Notes: generated from the sequence alone by a model not told the origin. DNA of 8,088 bases from DATKCN01 sp035513175 (GCA_035513175.1 DATKCN010000025.1:1-8088); one strand, 5' to 3'; counted from the first letter of the stretch, positions 1 to 5,881 are shown. A program made the numbers and translations.

Positions 1-16
1 TTCCGGTGTGCTGGAC

Positions 17-21
17 AGGAG
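17..21 (+). promoter_or_regulatory. Shine-Dalgarno site of the AbrB-type antitoxin
   Basis: AGGAG lies 9 nt before the ATG at 31 and supports that start. The promoter of this operon must lie left of the window; nothing promoter-like can be judged in the 30 bases shown. Confidence 0.6.
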
Positions 22-30
22 CATCGCCAC

Positions 31-330
31 ATGGAGCAGACAGACCAGGTCCGGCTCGTTCGACCGCTCAGGCGCGGGCAGATTACGATCCCGGTCGAGT
101 TCAGGCGCCACCTGGGGATCACGGAAGACAGTGTCCTCCAGATGACGATGAGTGATGGCGCGCTGCACATCAAGCCGGTGCAGGTGGTAGATGCAAACAG
201 GGGATCCCAGTGGTTCAGGGAGCTGTGGGAACTCTTCGCGCCAATGCGCGATGAAGCGGACGCGAAGGGTTACACAGACGACGAGATCAACGCCTGGATC
301 GATGAAGCGTTAGCAGAAGTGCGACGCTGA
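31..330 (+). CDS. AbrB/MazE-type antitoxin of a PIN toxin-antitoxin pair
   Basis: This 99-aa protein is a likely antitoxin and DNA-binding autorepressor. Residues about 7-50 form a SpoVT/AbrB swapped-hairpin domain, with the hallmark GQITIPVEFRRHLGI at 16-30 (G-Q-I-T-I-P, then R..LGI). The rest (about 60-99) is acidic and helical (WFRELWELFAPMRDEADAKG, then DEINAWIDEALAEVRR). In this family that tail usually wraps the toxin and blocks its active site. The ATG start has AGGAG 9 nt upstream. The stop at 328-330 is 4 bp before the PIN gene, the classical antitoxin-first order. By family knowledge the antitoxin-toxin complex represses its own promoter, which is outside the window. A role as an unrelated AbrB-like regulator is possible, but the adjacent PIN gene makes antitoxin much more likely. 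Confidence 0.88.
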   Translation: MEQTDQVRLVRPLRRGQITIPVEFRRHLGITEDSVLQMTMSDGALHIKPVQVVDANRGSQWFRELWELFAPMRDEADAKGYTDDEINAWIDEALAEVRR

Positions 331-334
331 AGAC

Positions 335-757
335 GTGCCGATCGTTGTCTTCGACACCGTGATATTCGTCCGTGCCCTGCTTAACCGCCGCAGCGTCTGG
401 GCACATATCGTATTCAATCGACGTGCCGCATACACGCTGGTTGTGTCATTGCCGATCCTACGTGAAGTGATCGAGGTGCGACGCCGGCCAGAGCTAGCGC
501 GTCGATTCCCAATAGACCCTGACCGCAATGTAGCCGCCGTCCTTGGCGTCCTCGACAGCGCGAGTGTTGTGTCGATCGATGAAGACGCGCTACCACGCAT
601 CTGTCGCGATCCGAAGGACGACAAGTTCGTCGCTACAGCAGTAGAGGCGGGCGCCGCGTATCTCGTATCGGAGGACAATGACCTGCTCGTTCTCGGAACC
701 TACGGGGATGTGCAGATCGTCGATGCAGCGACATTCCTCGCAACGCTGAGTTCCTGA
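335..757 (+). CDS. PIN-domain ribonuclease toxin (COG1569-like)
   Basis: This 140-aa protein is a PIN-fold, probably Mg2+-dependent RNase, the toxin partner of the gene just upstream. The acidic active-site set is visible: D7 in VVFDT, E44 in LREVIEV, D96 in CRDPKDDKF, and D114/D116 in SEDNDLL. The CRDPxDDKF...A...GA.YLVSxDxDLL pattern is typical of the 'putative toxin-antitoxin system toxin component, PIN family' group, and the length is normal. The start is GTG at 335. No strong SD precedes it, so translation is probably coupled to the antitoxin, whose stop is 4 bp upstream. All catalytic positions are present, so the toxin looks intact. The RNA target cannot be told from sequence. Base composition is less GC-rich than in the metabolic genes of this window. 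Confidence 0.88.
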   Translation: MPIVVFDTVIFVRALLNRRSVWAHIVFNRRAAYTLVVSLPILREVIEVRRRPELARRFPIDPDRNVAAVLGVLDSASVVSIDEDALPRICRDPKDDKFVATAVEAGAAYLVSEDNDLLVLGTYGDVQIVDAATFLATLSS

Positions 758-770
758 GGGGGCCGATTCC

Positions 771-1046
771 ATGGCGACGTTGAGGATCGCACCCGACTCC
801 GATCTCGCGCAGCTACTACGCGAATGTGCCGAATCCGGGGAATCACTGCTGATCGACACTGGCGACAGGGTCTACCAAGTCACGGTCCGCGCAACGATGC
901 CCCGCATCCCCGATACGATCGACGGTTCAGTCAAGCCAGACGCGGTCCTCGGCATTATCGGCATCGGAGCCTCGGAAGAGCCGACCGACATCTCTCGCCA
1001 CAAGCGTGCATATCTGGCCGAGGCGTTCGATTCGACTCGACGATAG
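771..1046 (+). CDS. Small antitoxin-like protein without a partner toxin
   Basis: This 91-aa soluble protein has no confidently named domain. The N-terminus (ATLRIAPDSDLAQLLRECAE, then ESLLIDTGDRVYQVTV) resembles VapB/Phd-like antitoxins that begin with a short strand, an amphipathic helix and a 'x-L-x-D-T-G' strand pair. The C-terminal stretch at 57-86 (DAVLGIIGIGASEEPTDIS, then RHKRAYLAEAF) resembles the tail of antitoxins normally followed by a PIN toxin. This is from memory of the family and not from a search. The ATG has GAGGGGG 8 nt upstream, and that SD overlaps the PIN toxin stop codon, so it is probably the third gene of the operon (13-bp gap). No toxin follows: the next 128 bp are non-coding. 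It could be an orphan antitoxin, a modulator of the upstream pair, or a remnant of a second module. Confidence 0.7.
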   Translation: MATLRIAPDSDLAQLLRECAESGESLLIDTGDRVYQVTVRATMPRIPDTIDGSVKPDAVLGIIGIGASEEPTDISRHKRAYLAEAFDSTRR

Positions 1047-1174
1047 CGACTGGCTCGCAGTCACCGACGCGGCGGAAGGGCTGGCGCTGGGAGATTCTTC
1101 GCTGCGGCTCAGAATGACAAGTATTGCTCCGATAACAGTGCCAAGTGTGCTGCCGCAACAAACTCAGATCGGCG
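1047..1174. other. Convergent intergenic spacer
   Basis: This 128-bp gap lies between the rightward toxin-antitoxin block and the leftward glycosidase. I see no intact gene and no clear hairpin-plus-T-run terminator for either side. Its only recognisable content is the repeat-like stretch at 1091-1120. Confidence 0.5.
1091..1120. repeat. Dispersed-repeat-like sequence
   Basis: The core TTCTTCGCTGCGGCTCAG followed by AATGACA closely matches a short intergenic repeat seen in many bacterial genomes as (T)TCTTCGCTGCGCTCAGAATGACA. On the other strand that repeat gives the well-known spurious peptide motif CHSERSEES. Here the reverse-strand reading is CHSEPQRRIS, and the copy carries one extra G in the CGCTGCGGCTCAG part. 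Only one copy is in the window, so the repeat status rests on recall of the motif. The function of this repeat is not known to me. Confidence 0.5.
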
Positions 1175-2575
1175 TTACCGGTAATCCGGCAGCCCCTCCC
1201 CGTGCGCCTCGATCAACGCGTCCACCATCTCGATGATCCGATCGGGGGCCAGTTCCGCCGCCGTGCGCGGGTCGAGCAGGGCGGCGTGGTAGATGTGCTC
1301 GCGCTTGCGGGTGAGGGCGGCTTCGACGGTCAGGGACTGGACGTTGATGTTGGTCTGCATCAGCGCGGCCAGCTGTGGGGGCAAGGCGCCGACGCGCGTG
1401 GGCTGGACGCCGTTGCGGTCGACGAGGCAGGGGACCTCGACGCAGCAGCCGGTCGGCAGGTTGTCGATCAGGGCGGTGTTGGCGACGTTGCCGTTGACGA
1501 CACGCGGCGCGCCGGTCTCGATGCTGTGGATGATGCCCGCGCCGTACTCGGTCGATTGCTCGACGGCGCCGGTGGTGGTGGCGTTGCGGATGGCGCGGCG
1601 CACGTCTCGCTCGGTCCCACCGGCGGCCAGCACCCGCTCGCGCACGGCGCTTTCGTCGAGGGGCGCGCCGGGGCGCTCGATGGCCTCGCGGGTCAGCTCC
1701 CAGCCGGCGATCTGCACCTCGCAGCGGCGCAGGTACTCGTCGAGCGGGATGTTGTAGCGCTCGATGAGATCGGGGCGGTCGCGCTGGATGTACCACGGGA
1801 CGTACTCGGCGAAGTGCTCGCTCGATTCGGTGACGAAGTAGCCGAAGCGCTGGAACAGGTCGTAGCGCACGCGGTTGTTGTCCGGCACACGCTCCTCGGC
1901 GACGACCCGAGCGATGCGCGGATACAGGTCTATGAGGCCGTCGGCGGTGACGCGCTCGAAGCGCAGGTAGAAGGCCATGTGGTTGATCCCGGCGCACAGG
2001 TAGCTGATCTCGTCGAGGGGCACATCGATGTCGCGGGCCAGCTCGGCGGCGGTGCCCTGCACGCTGTGGCACAGGCCGACGGCTCCGATGGATGAGGCGC
2101 GGGAGATGGCCCAGCAGTTCATCGCCATCGGGTTGACGTAATTCAGGAGCAGGGCGTCGGGGCAAAGCATCTCCATGTCGCGGCAGAGGTCGAGCAGGAC
2201 GGGGATGGTGCGCAGGGCGCGCATGATGCCGCCGATGCCGAGCGTGTCGCCGATGGTCTGGCGCAGACCGAAGCGCTTCGGTATCTCGAAGTCGACGACG
2301 GTGGCGGGCCGGTAGCCGCCGATCTGGAACATGCAGATGACGTAGTCGGCATCGCGCAGGGCGTCGCGGCGGTCGAGGGTGGCTTCGATAGTTGGGGAAG
2401 CATCGACGCGCAACGCAAGCTGGCGGGCAACGAGGTCGGTCGTGCGCAGGCGCTCGGCGTCGATATCGTGCAGGGCGATCGTGGCGTCCCGCAGTTCCGG
2501 GAAGCTGAGGATGTCGCCGAGCAACGCGCGGGCGAAGACCGTGCTGCCGGCGCCGATGAAGACGATCTTTGGCAT
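1175..2575 (-). CDS. melA: GH4 family alpha-galactosidase (NAD+/Mn2+-dependent glycosidase)
   Basis: This 466-aa cytoplasmic glycoside hydrolase of family 4 has a typical length. GH4 enzymes cleave glycosides by transient oxidation at C3 with bound NAD+, with a divalent metal held by Cys and His. The N-terminal Rossmann motif is KIVFIGAGSTVFA (3-15), with the acidic end of beta-2 at LHDID (35-39). The RQTIGDTLGIGG loop is at 105-116, NYVNPM at 145-150, GLCHSVQGT at 167-175 and GINHMAFYL at 196-204. C169 and H199 are the expected metal ligands. The CHSV signature (169-172) is the one associated with MelA-type alpha-galactosidases, as opposed to CDMP or CNVP of the phospho-glycosidases, so an unphosphorylated alpha-galactoside is the likely substrate. 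AAGGAG precedes the ATG by 6 nt. It lies 56 bp after the acetyltransferase on the same strand. No sugar transporter is in view. Alpha-glucosidase or glucuronidase activity is less likely but possible. Confidence 0.9.
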   Translation of the reverse strand: MPKIVFIGAGSTVFARALLGDILSFPELRDATIALHDIDAERLRTTDLVARQLALRVDASPTIEATLDRRDALRDADYVICMFQIGGYRPATVVDFEIPKRFGLRQTIGDTLGIGGIMRALRTIPVLLDLCRDMEMLCPDALLLNYVNPMAMNCWAISRASSIGAVGLCHSVQGTAAELARDIDVPLDEISYLCAGINHMAFYLRFERVTADGLIDLYPRIARVVAEERVPDNNRVRYDLFQRFGYFVTESSEHFAEYVPWYIQRDRPDLIERYNIPLDEYLRRCEVQIAGWELTREAIERPGAPLDESAVRERVLAAGGTERDVRRAIRNATTTGAVEQSTEYGAGIIHSIETGAPRVVNGNVANTALIDNLPTGCCVEVPCLVDRNGVQPTRVGALPPQLAALMQTNINVQSLTVEAALTRKREHIYHAALLDPRTAAELAPDRIIEMVDALIEAHGEGLPDYR

Positions 2576-2581
2576 GTGGGG

Positions 2582-2587
2582 CTCCTT
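2582..2587 (-). promoter_or_regulatory. Strong Shine-Dalgarno site of the GH4 gene
   Basis: On the minus strand AAGGAG is followed by CCCCAC and then ATG, an ideal 6-nt spacing. It fixes the start at 2575. Confidence 0.75.
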
Positions 2588-2591
2588 CGGA

Positions 2592-2612
2592 ACGCGGGAC
2601 GCGGGACGCGGA
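2592..2612. repeat. Short tandem repeat, ACGCGGG x3 (last unit imperfect)
   Basis: Three head-to-tail 7-bp units (2592-2598, 2599-2605, and 2606-2612 with a final A) lie in the 56-bp gap between the acetyltransferase stop and the GH4 gene, just upstream of its SD. It may be slippage-derived spacer; no function is evident. Confidence 0.7.
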
Positions 2613-2631
2613 GGGATGATGCCGCGCGGCG

Positions 2632-3102
2632 CTATGGCTGCCGCGAGTTCCAGTCGGGGATGCTCAAGCGCATCAGGTGCTCGTCCTCGTCCATCTCACC
2701 CGAGTCGACGAACCCGAGGCTGCGGTAGAGGCTGGCGGCGACACCGTTGCCGGGCACGTAGCTGGTGACGATCTCGTCCATGCCTACCTGCTCGATCATC
2801 ATCGGCAGCAGCGCTTCCATCGCGCTGCGCCCGTAGCCCTTGCGCTGGTAGCGCTGGTCGACCATCAGGCGCACCACCCACCAGCGTCCGGTCGACTCCT
2901 CCTTGCCGTACATCGTAAAGCCCACCGGCTCGTCGTCGGCATAGATCGCGTATGGTCGGAACGACGGCTCGACATACGCCTGCGCGATCGAGCCAGCGTT
3001 GGACTCGACAAACTCCGACTGCTCGTCGGTGACGCGCAGGCGGCAGACATCCCACAGGTTGTCGGGCGTGATGGCTCGCAGAGTGATCGCCGGAGCTGTC
3101 AT
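2632..3102 (-). CDS. GNAT N-acetyltransferase, BltD-like (spermine/spermidine or diamine type)
   Basis: This 156-aa GNAT-fold acetyl-CoA-dependent N-acetyltransferase probably acts on a polyamine or similar amine. The N-terminal strand ITLRAITPDNLWDVCRLRV is followed by an AQAYVEPSFRPYAIY segment (40-54) and GFTMYGKE (61-68). Motif A carries the acetyl-CoA pyrophosphate loop Q86-R-K-G-Y-G91 after VVRLMVDQRY. The C-terminal SLYRSLGF (124-131) supplies the usual Tyr (Y126). The 'Q-x-Y-x-P-x-x-R-P-x-A-I-Y' and 'W-x-x-R-L-M-x-D' patterns recall BltD. An ATG at 3150 would add 16 residues, but it lacks an SD and the extension looks unstructured. I prefer the ATG at 3102, which puts the family-like sequence at the N-terminus and leaves a 5' leader after the -10 box at 3165-3170. 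The substrate is an inference. Confidence 0.85.
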   Translation of the reverse strand: MTAPAITLRAITPDNLWDVCRLRVTDEQSEFVESNAGSIAQAYVEPSFRPYAIYADDEPVGFTMYGKEESTGRWWVVRLMVDQRYQRKGYGRSAMEALLPMMIEQVGMDEIVTSYVPGNGVAASLYRSLGFVDSGEMDEDEHLMRLSIPDWNSRQP

Positions 3103-3164
3103 CGGGTGGGGGGGCCTTTCGGATCGGCACAGGTGGCACGGCATCGGCATGCAGCGTGCGTCCC

Positions 3165-3170
3165 ATTATC
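3165..3170 (-). promoter_or_regulatory. Probable -10 box for the acetyltransferase
   Basis: On the minus strand GATAAT (5 of 6 to TATAAT) stands out in GC-rich DNA between the LuxR gene stop and the acetyltransferase. The predicted transcript start is near 3158, giving a leader of about 56 nt before the ATG at 3102. No good -35 is seen 16-18 bp upstream, so it may be weak or activator-dependent. Confidence 0.4.
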
Positions 3171-3207
3171 GACCATGTTGTGGTGTGATGCGCGACTTCC
3201 AGCAGCG

Positions 3208-5520
3208 TCAGGTGAGGCCATGCTCCATGGCGAAGCGCGTCGCGGTAGCGCGGGAGGAGACGCCGAGCTTTGAATAGATGGAAGTCAGGTGCGAACTGAC
3301 GGTGCGGCGGCTGAGGAAAAGGTGTTCGGCGACCTCGGCGTCGGTCAGGCCGGTGGCGACGAGGCGCAGCACCTCGAGCTCGCGCGGGGTCAGCCCCATG
3401 CTCGCACGCGACGACTCCGCCTCCTGCTCAGCGGGCGCTTCGAGCGCGTAGGCGACGGCCTGCTCCAAAGACATGGCGCCGCCCTCGGCCCACGCAGCTT
3501 CAAAGGAAGCGTCCCCCAGCCTCGTTCGCAGTTCGGCAACTGCCCGATCGTGCGGGTCACGGCCTACGGGCTGTATCGGGATTCCCATGGCGCGCAGTAT
3601 GGCGACGCCAGATCCCATGAGACGCGCGGCGCGAGCCAGCTCGCCGCGTGCAAGCGCAATTTCGCCGAGGCCATCAAGTTCTGAAGCGATCCTGTACCTC
3701 GTGCCTGACGCGTGATCGAGCAGCAGGGCCTCGCGGAACGACTGCTCCGCAGGGCTGGTATATCCGGCTTTGAGCTCGAGAGCGCCACGTTGGTAAAGCC
3801 CCAGTGCCAGCACGAAGTAGAGACTGGACTGTCTGGACACCGCGATGCTCTCGTCGGTCAAGCGACGTGCGTCGTCATAACGCTGCTCGGCAGCTCCGAT
3901 CATCGCGAGGTTTGACAGTGCTCGCGCCTGGCACGCTGCGTCGCCGAATTCACGGGCCAGCTCGGCGGCCTGCTCAAAGGCAGCCATGGCGGGCGCGAAT
4001 CTCCACTGGTGAGAGTACGCGACGCCCTGCATGATGAGCGTGCGCGGCATCTTTTCCCGATCACCCAGCTCGTGCCAGATCGCGAGCGCGTCCTCACTGG
4101 CGCGTAGCGCCACATCTGCCTCGCCCTGCGACGACGCGATCGACGCCAGCCCGGTGAGCGCGATTGCGCGACCCGCGGTAGGTTCGGCTGCGCCAGGAAG
4201 AGCGAGGAACGAGTCTGTTTGCGATCGCCCTTCCTGATACAGGCCCCGGATCAGCCAAAACTTGTCGAGCAGGCCAACCATCTGCATGCCCCGCTCGACA
4301 TCGCCCTGTTGCCGCAGCCAGGCCAGCGCGGCGCGCAGGTTGTCATGCTCGTCGTCCAGCACGGAAAGCCAGCGGACGCCTTGCGGCCCATCGAGCTGTG
4401 GGTAGGCGGATACGCTCAACTCCCAGAACCAGTCGGCATGCCGTCGATTCGCGGCGTCCGATTCAGCGTGAGAAGCCAGGCGCTCCAACGCGAACTCACG
4501 GAGCGTTTCGAGCATGGTGTAGCGCATTTCGACGATGGTGGATTCGCCGCCGGGCACGATCAGACCGTGCTCAGCCAGTCGTGCGTGGCCTTCCAGCACG
4601 TCACCCGTGGACATCTCGCCCGCGACGAACTCGGCTGCCTCTATCGTCCAGCCGCCATGAAACACGCCGAGCGCCCGAAAGAGGAACTGCTCGGACGGTT
4701 GCAGCAGGTCGTAGCTCCAGGCAATCGTGGCGCGTAGTGTTTGCTGCCGGGCTGGAACATCGCGTGGTCCACCAACGAGCAGCGTCAGGCTATCGCTCAA
4801 TCGCTCGACGAGTGCGGCCGGGGACAGGAGCGGCGCGCGGGCCGCCGCCAGCTCAATCGCCAGCGGCAAGCCATCGAGCCTGACGCAGATCTCGGCGATG
4901 GCGCGCGCGTTGCCAGCGGTCAGGCGAAAGGTCGACTGCGCCGCCTGGGCGCGCTCGACGAAGAGCCGCACGGCGTCGACCTGTTGCAGCCGCTCAGGGG
5001 ACGAGAGCGATTCAACGTCGGGGACCGCCAGCGGTGGGACGGCTATGACGCGCTCGCCATAGAGATGCAGCGGGATTCGGCTGGTGACCAGCAGCGACAA
5101 CTGAGGGCAACGTCCTAGCAGTTCGCTAAGCAAATCGGCCACGTCAACCACCTGCTCGAGGTTGTCCAGCACGAGCAACACACGCCGGTCGAGCAGCACG
5201 TATGCCAGGGCCGCGAGCGGTGACTGGCCAGGCGACTCGCGCAAGCCCAGTGCCTGAGCGATGGTAGGAAGGACGAGGTCGGGGTCCGGCAGCGGCGCGA
5301 GCGACACGAACCAGACACCGTCGGGAAAGCTGCCGACCAGCTCACCGGCGGCCTGAATGGCAAGCCGGGTCTTGCCGGTCCCGCCGGGGCCGGTCAGGGT
5401 CACCAGGCGGGAGCGATCGAGTCCCAGCGTAGTCACCAGAGCAGCGACATCACGCTCACGGCCAATCAGCGGCGTCAATGGTTGTGGAAGGGTCGGCGAG
5501 CGTGCTGCGGCGACGGTCAC
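3208..5520 (-). CDS. Large ATPase-TPR-LuxR family transcriptional regulator
   Basis: This 770-aa regulator has a STAND/NB-ARC-like ATPase followed by TPR repeats and a LuxR-type DNA-binding domain. LTPLIGRERDVAALV opens the ATPase. Walker A is GPGGTGKT at 44-51, Walker B is VLLVLDN at 114-120, and the sensor Arg in LLVTSR is near 148. The GLPLAIELAAARA signature is at about 217-229, then a winged-helix-like segment (YDLLQPSEQFLFRALGVF). Helical TPR-type repeats fill about 400-650. The C-terminal LuxR helix-turn-helix is at about 707-770 (LTPRELEVLRLVATGLTDAE, then SRRTVSSHLTSIYSKLG). Such proteins are cytoplasmic, ligand-gated activators; the ligand is unknown here. The frame is open up to GTG 5613 / ATG 5610, but those starts lack an SD and that 31-residue extension covers the -10 box at 5562-5567. 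GTG 5520 has GAGGG just upstream and begins at family-like sequence. Adjacent leftward genes are possible targets, which is inference. Confidence 0.88.
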   Translation of the reverse strand: MTVAAARSPTLPQPLTPLIGRERDVAALVTTLGLDRSRLVTLTGPGGTGKTRLAIQAAGELVGSFPDGVWFVSLAPLPDPDLVLPTIAQALGLRESPGQSPLAALAYVLLDRRVLLVLDNLEQVVDVADLLSELLGRCPQLSLLVTSRIPLHLYGERVIAVPPLAVPDVESLSSPERLQQVDAVRLFVERAQAAQSTFRLTAGNARAIAEICVRLDGLPLAIELAAARAPLLSPAALVERLSDSLTLLVGGPRDVPARQQTLRATIAWSYDLLQPSEQFLFRALGVFHGGWTIEAAEFVAGEMSTGDVLEGHARLAEHGLIVPGGESTIVEMRYTMLETLREFALERLASHAESDAANRRHADWFWELSVSAYPQLDGPQGVRWLSVLDDEHDNLRAALAWLRQQGDVERGMQMVGLLDKFWLIRGLYQEGRSQTDSFLALPGAAEPTAGRAIALTGLASIASSQGEADVALRASEDALAIWHELGDREKMPRTLIMQGVAYSHQWRFAPAMAAFEQAAELAREFGDAACQARALSNLAMIGAAEQRYDDARRLTDESIAVSRQSSLYFVLALGLYQRGALELKAGYTSPAEQSFREALLLDHASGTRYRIASELDGLGEIALARGELARAARLMGSGVAILRAMGIPIQPVGRDPHDRAVAELRTRLGDASFEAAWAEGGAMSLEQAVAYALEAPAEQEAESSRASMGLTPRELEVLRLVATGLTDAEVAEHLFLSRRTVSSHLTSIYSKLGVSSRATATRFAMEHGLT

Positions 5521-5561
5521 GGCGCCCTCACTGTTTCGATGCTCACGCTTGTTGCCCTGAG

Positions 5562-5567
5562 AGTATA
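5562..5567 (-). promoter_or_regulatory. Probable -10 box (TATACT) of the LuxR-type regulator gene
   Basis: On the minus strand TATACT (5 of 6 to consensus) lies 41 bp before the preferred GTG start, giving a leader of about 35 nt. No convincing TTGACA-like -35 exists. A 14-bp palindrome (5567-5580) abuts the box on its upstream side. Confidence 0.45.
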
Positions 5568-5580
5568 GCCGCACGCGGCT
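5567..5580. repeat. Inverted repeat AGCCGC-AC-GCGGCT, operator candidate
   Basis: This perfect 6-bp dyad with a 2-bp centre touches the first base of the TATACT box of the regulator gene and extends into the -10/-35 spacer. That position suits a repressor or autoregulatory site. GC-rich palindromes also arise by chance in such DNA. Confidence 0.35.
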
Positions 5581-5698
5581 GGTGGCAGGGCACAGAGAGG
5601 AGGCCAGCATCACATCGCCAACTGTCGCCGAGGCGGTCCGGGCACTGCCAGTTAGCCCCGGTGAACATCCTGAGCGGTCGCCTGGACGCAGACAGCCC

Positions 5699-5722
5699 GG
5701 CAGCCCCGCGAAGGGGGCTGCC
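5699..5722 (-). terminator. Hairpin, 9-bp stem, downstream of the small membrane peptide gene
   Basis: GGCAGCCCC (5699-5707) pairs perfectly with GGGGCTGCC (5714-5722) around a 6-nt loop. No T-run follows on either strand, so it is not a classical intrinsic terminator. It lies 63 bp past the stop of the leftward 27-codon gene, directly after a G-free C-rich tract. It fits best as a 3' end-protecting or Rho-assisted termination structure for that transcript. Confidence 0.45.
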
Positions 5723-5757
5723 AGGTGAGAGGAGGGAGGGGATGGGAGAGGAAAGTG
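5723..5757 (-). promoter_or_regulatory. G-free, C-rich tract (possible Rho-utilisation site)
   Basis: On the minus strand these 35 nt contain no G: about 21 C, 11 T and 3 A by direct count. A long C-over-G bubble between a stop codon and a hairpin is the usual signature of a rut site. The plus strand carries the matching G-runs (GGAGGGAGGGGATGGG) and could instead form a G-quadruplex. Confidence 0.35.
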
Positions 5758-5785
5758 CGGGACGAGTGTCCGCGCCGCGCGCCGC

Positions 5786-5869
5786 TTAGAAGATCACGAT
5801 GACCGCGAGCACCAGACCAGCGACAACGAGGGCGGGAACCAGAATCGAACGACGAAGGATCATGGACAT
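5786..5869 (-). CDS. 27-aa single-helix membrane peptide
   Basis: This is a small leftward gene not previously named as far as I can tell. The product begins MSMILRRS, a short basic N-terminus, and continues with an uninterrupted hydrophobic helix of about 19 residues (residues 9-27) up to the TAA stop. It is rich in Val, Leu, Ile and Ala with one Pro near the start (ILVPALVV) and one Gly in the middle. The sequence predicts one transmembrane segment with the positive end in the cytoplasm and almost nothing outside. Support for a real gene comes from CAGGAG 6 nt before the ATG, an uninterrupted hydrophobic pattern, and a hairpin downstream. It stands alone between the LuxR-type regulator and the divergent amidase. 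A second in-frame ATG (codon 3) has worse SD spacing. It might be a leader peptide or a decayed signal sequence instead; the function is unknown. Confidence 0.55.
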   Translation of the reverse strand: MSMILRRSILVPALVVAGLVLAVIVIF

Positions 5870-5875
5870 CTGCGT

Positions 5876-5881
5876 CTCCTG
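5876..5881 (-). promoter_or_regulatory. Shine-Dalgarno site of the 27-aa peptide
   Basis: The minus-strand reading is CAGGAG, then ACGCAG, then ATG, a 6-nt spacing. It is one of the best SD sites in the window and the main reason to call the small gene. Confidence 0.6.

Noticed and set aside
1175..1184. Palindrome TTACCGGTAA at the glycosidase stop codon
   Set aside because: It is made of the last coding triplets and the TAA stop; there is no T-run and only 5 bp per arm, so it is too weak to call a terminator.
1164..2165. Long open frames antisense to or overlapping the glycosidase (a 333-codon frame on the minus strand and a 316-codon frame on the plus strand at 1145-2095)
   Set aside because: Both are low-complexity (Arg/Pro/Ala- or Gly/Asp/Val-rich) shadows of the GH4 gene, which has all its family motifs.
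3103..3150. Longer acetyltransferase starting at ATG 3150
   Set aside because: No SD, only about 8 nt from the predicted transcript start, and the added residues (MPMPCHLCRSERPPHP) look unstructured.
5614..5697. A minus-strand 41-codon frame beginning MFTGANWQ just upstream of the regulator
   Set aside because: Poor SD, no hydrophobic or domain pattern, and it runs through the regulator's -10 region.
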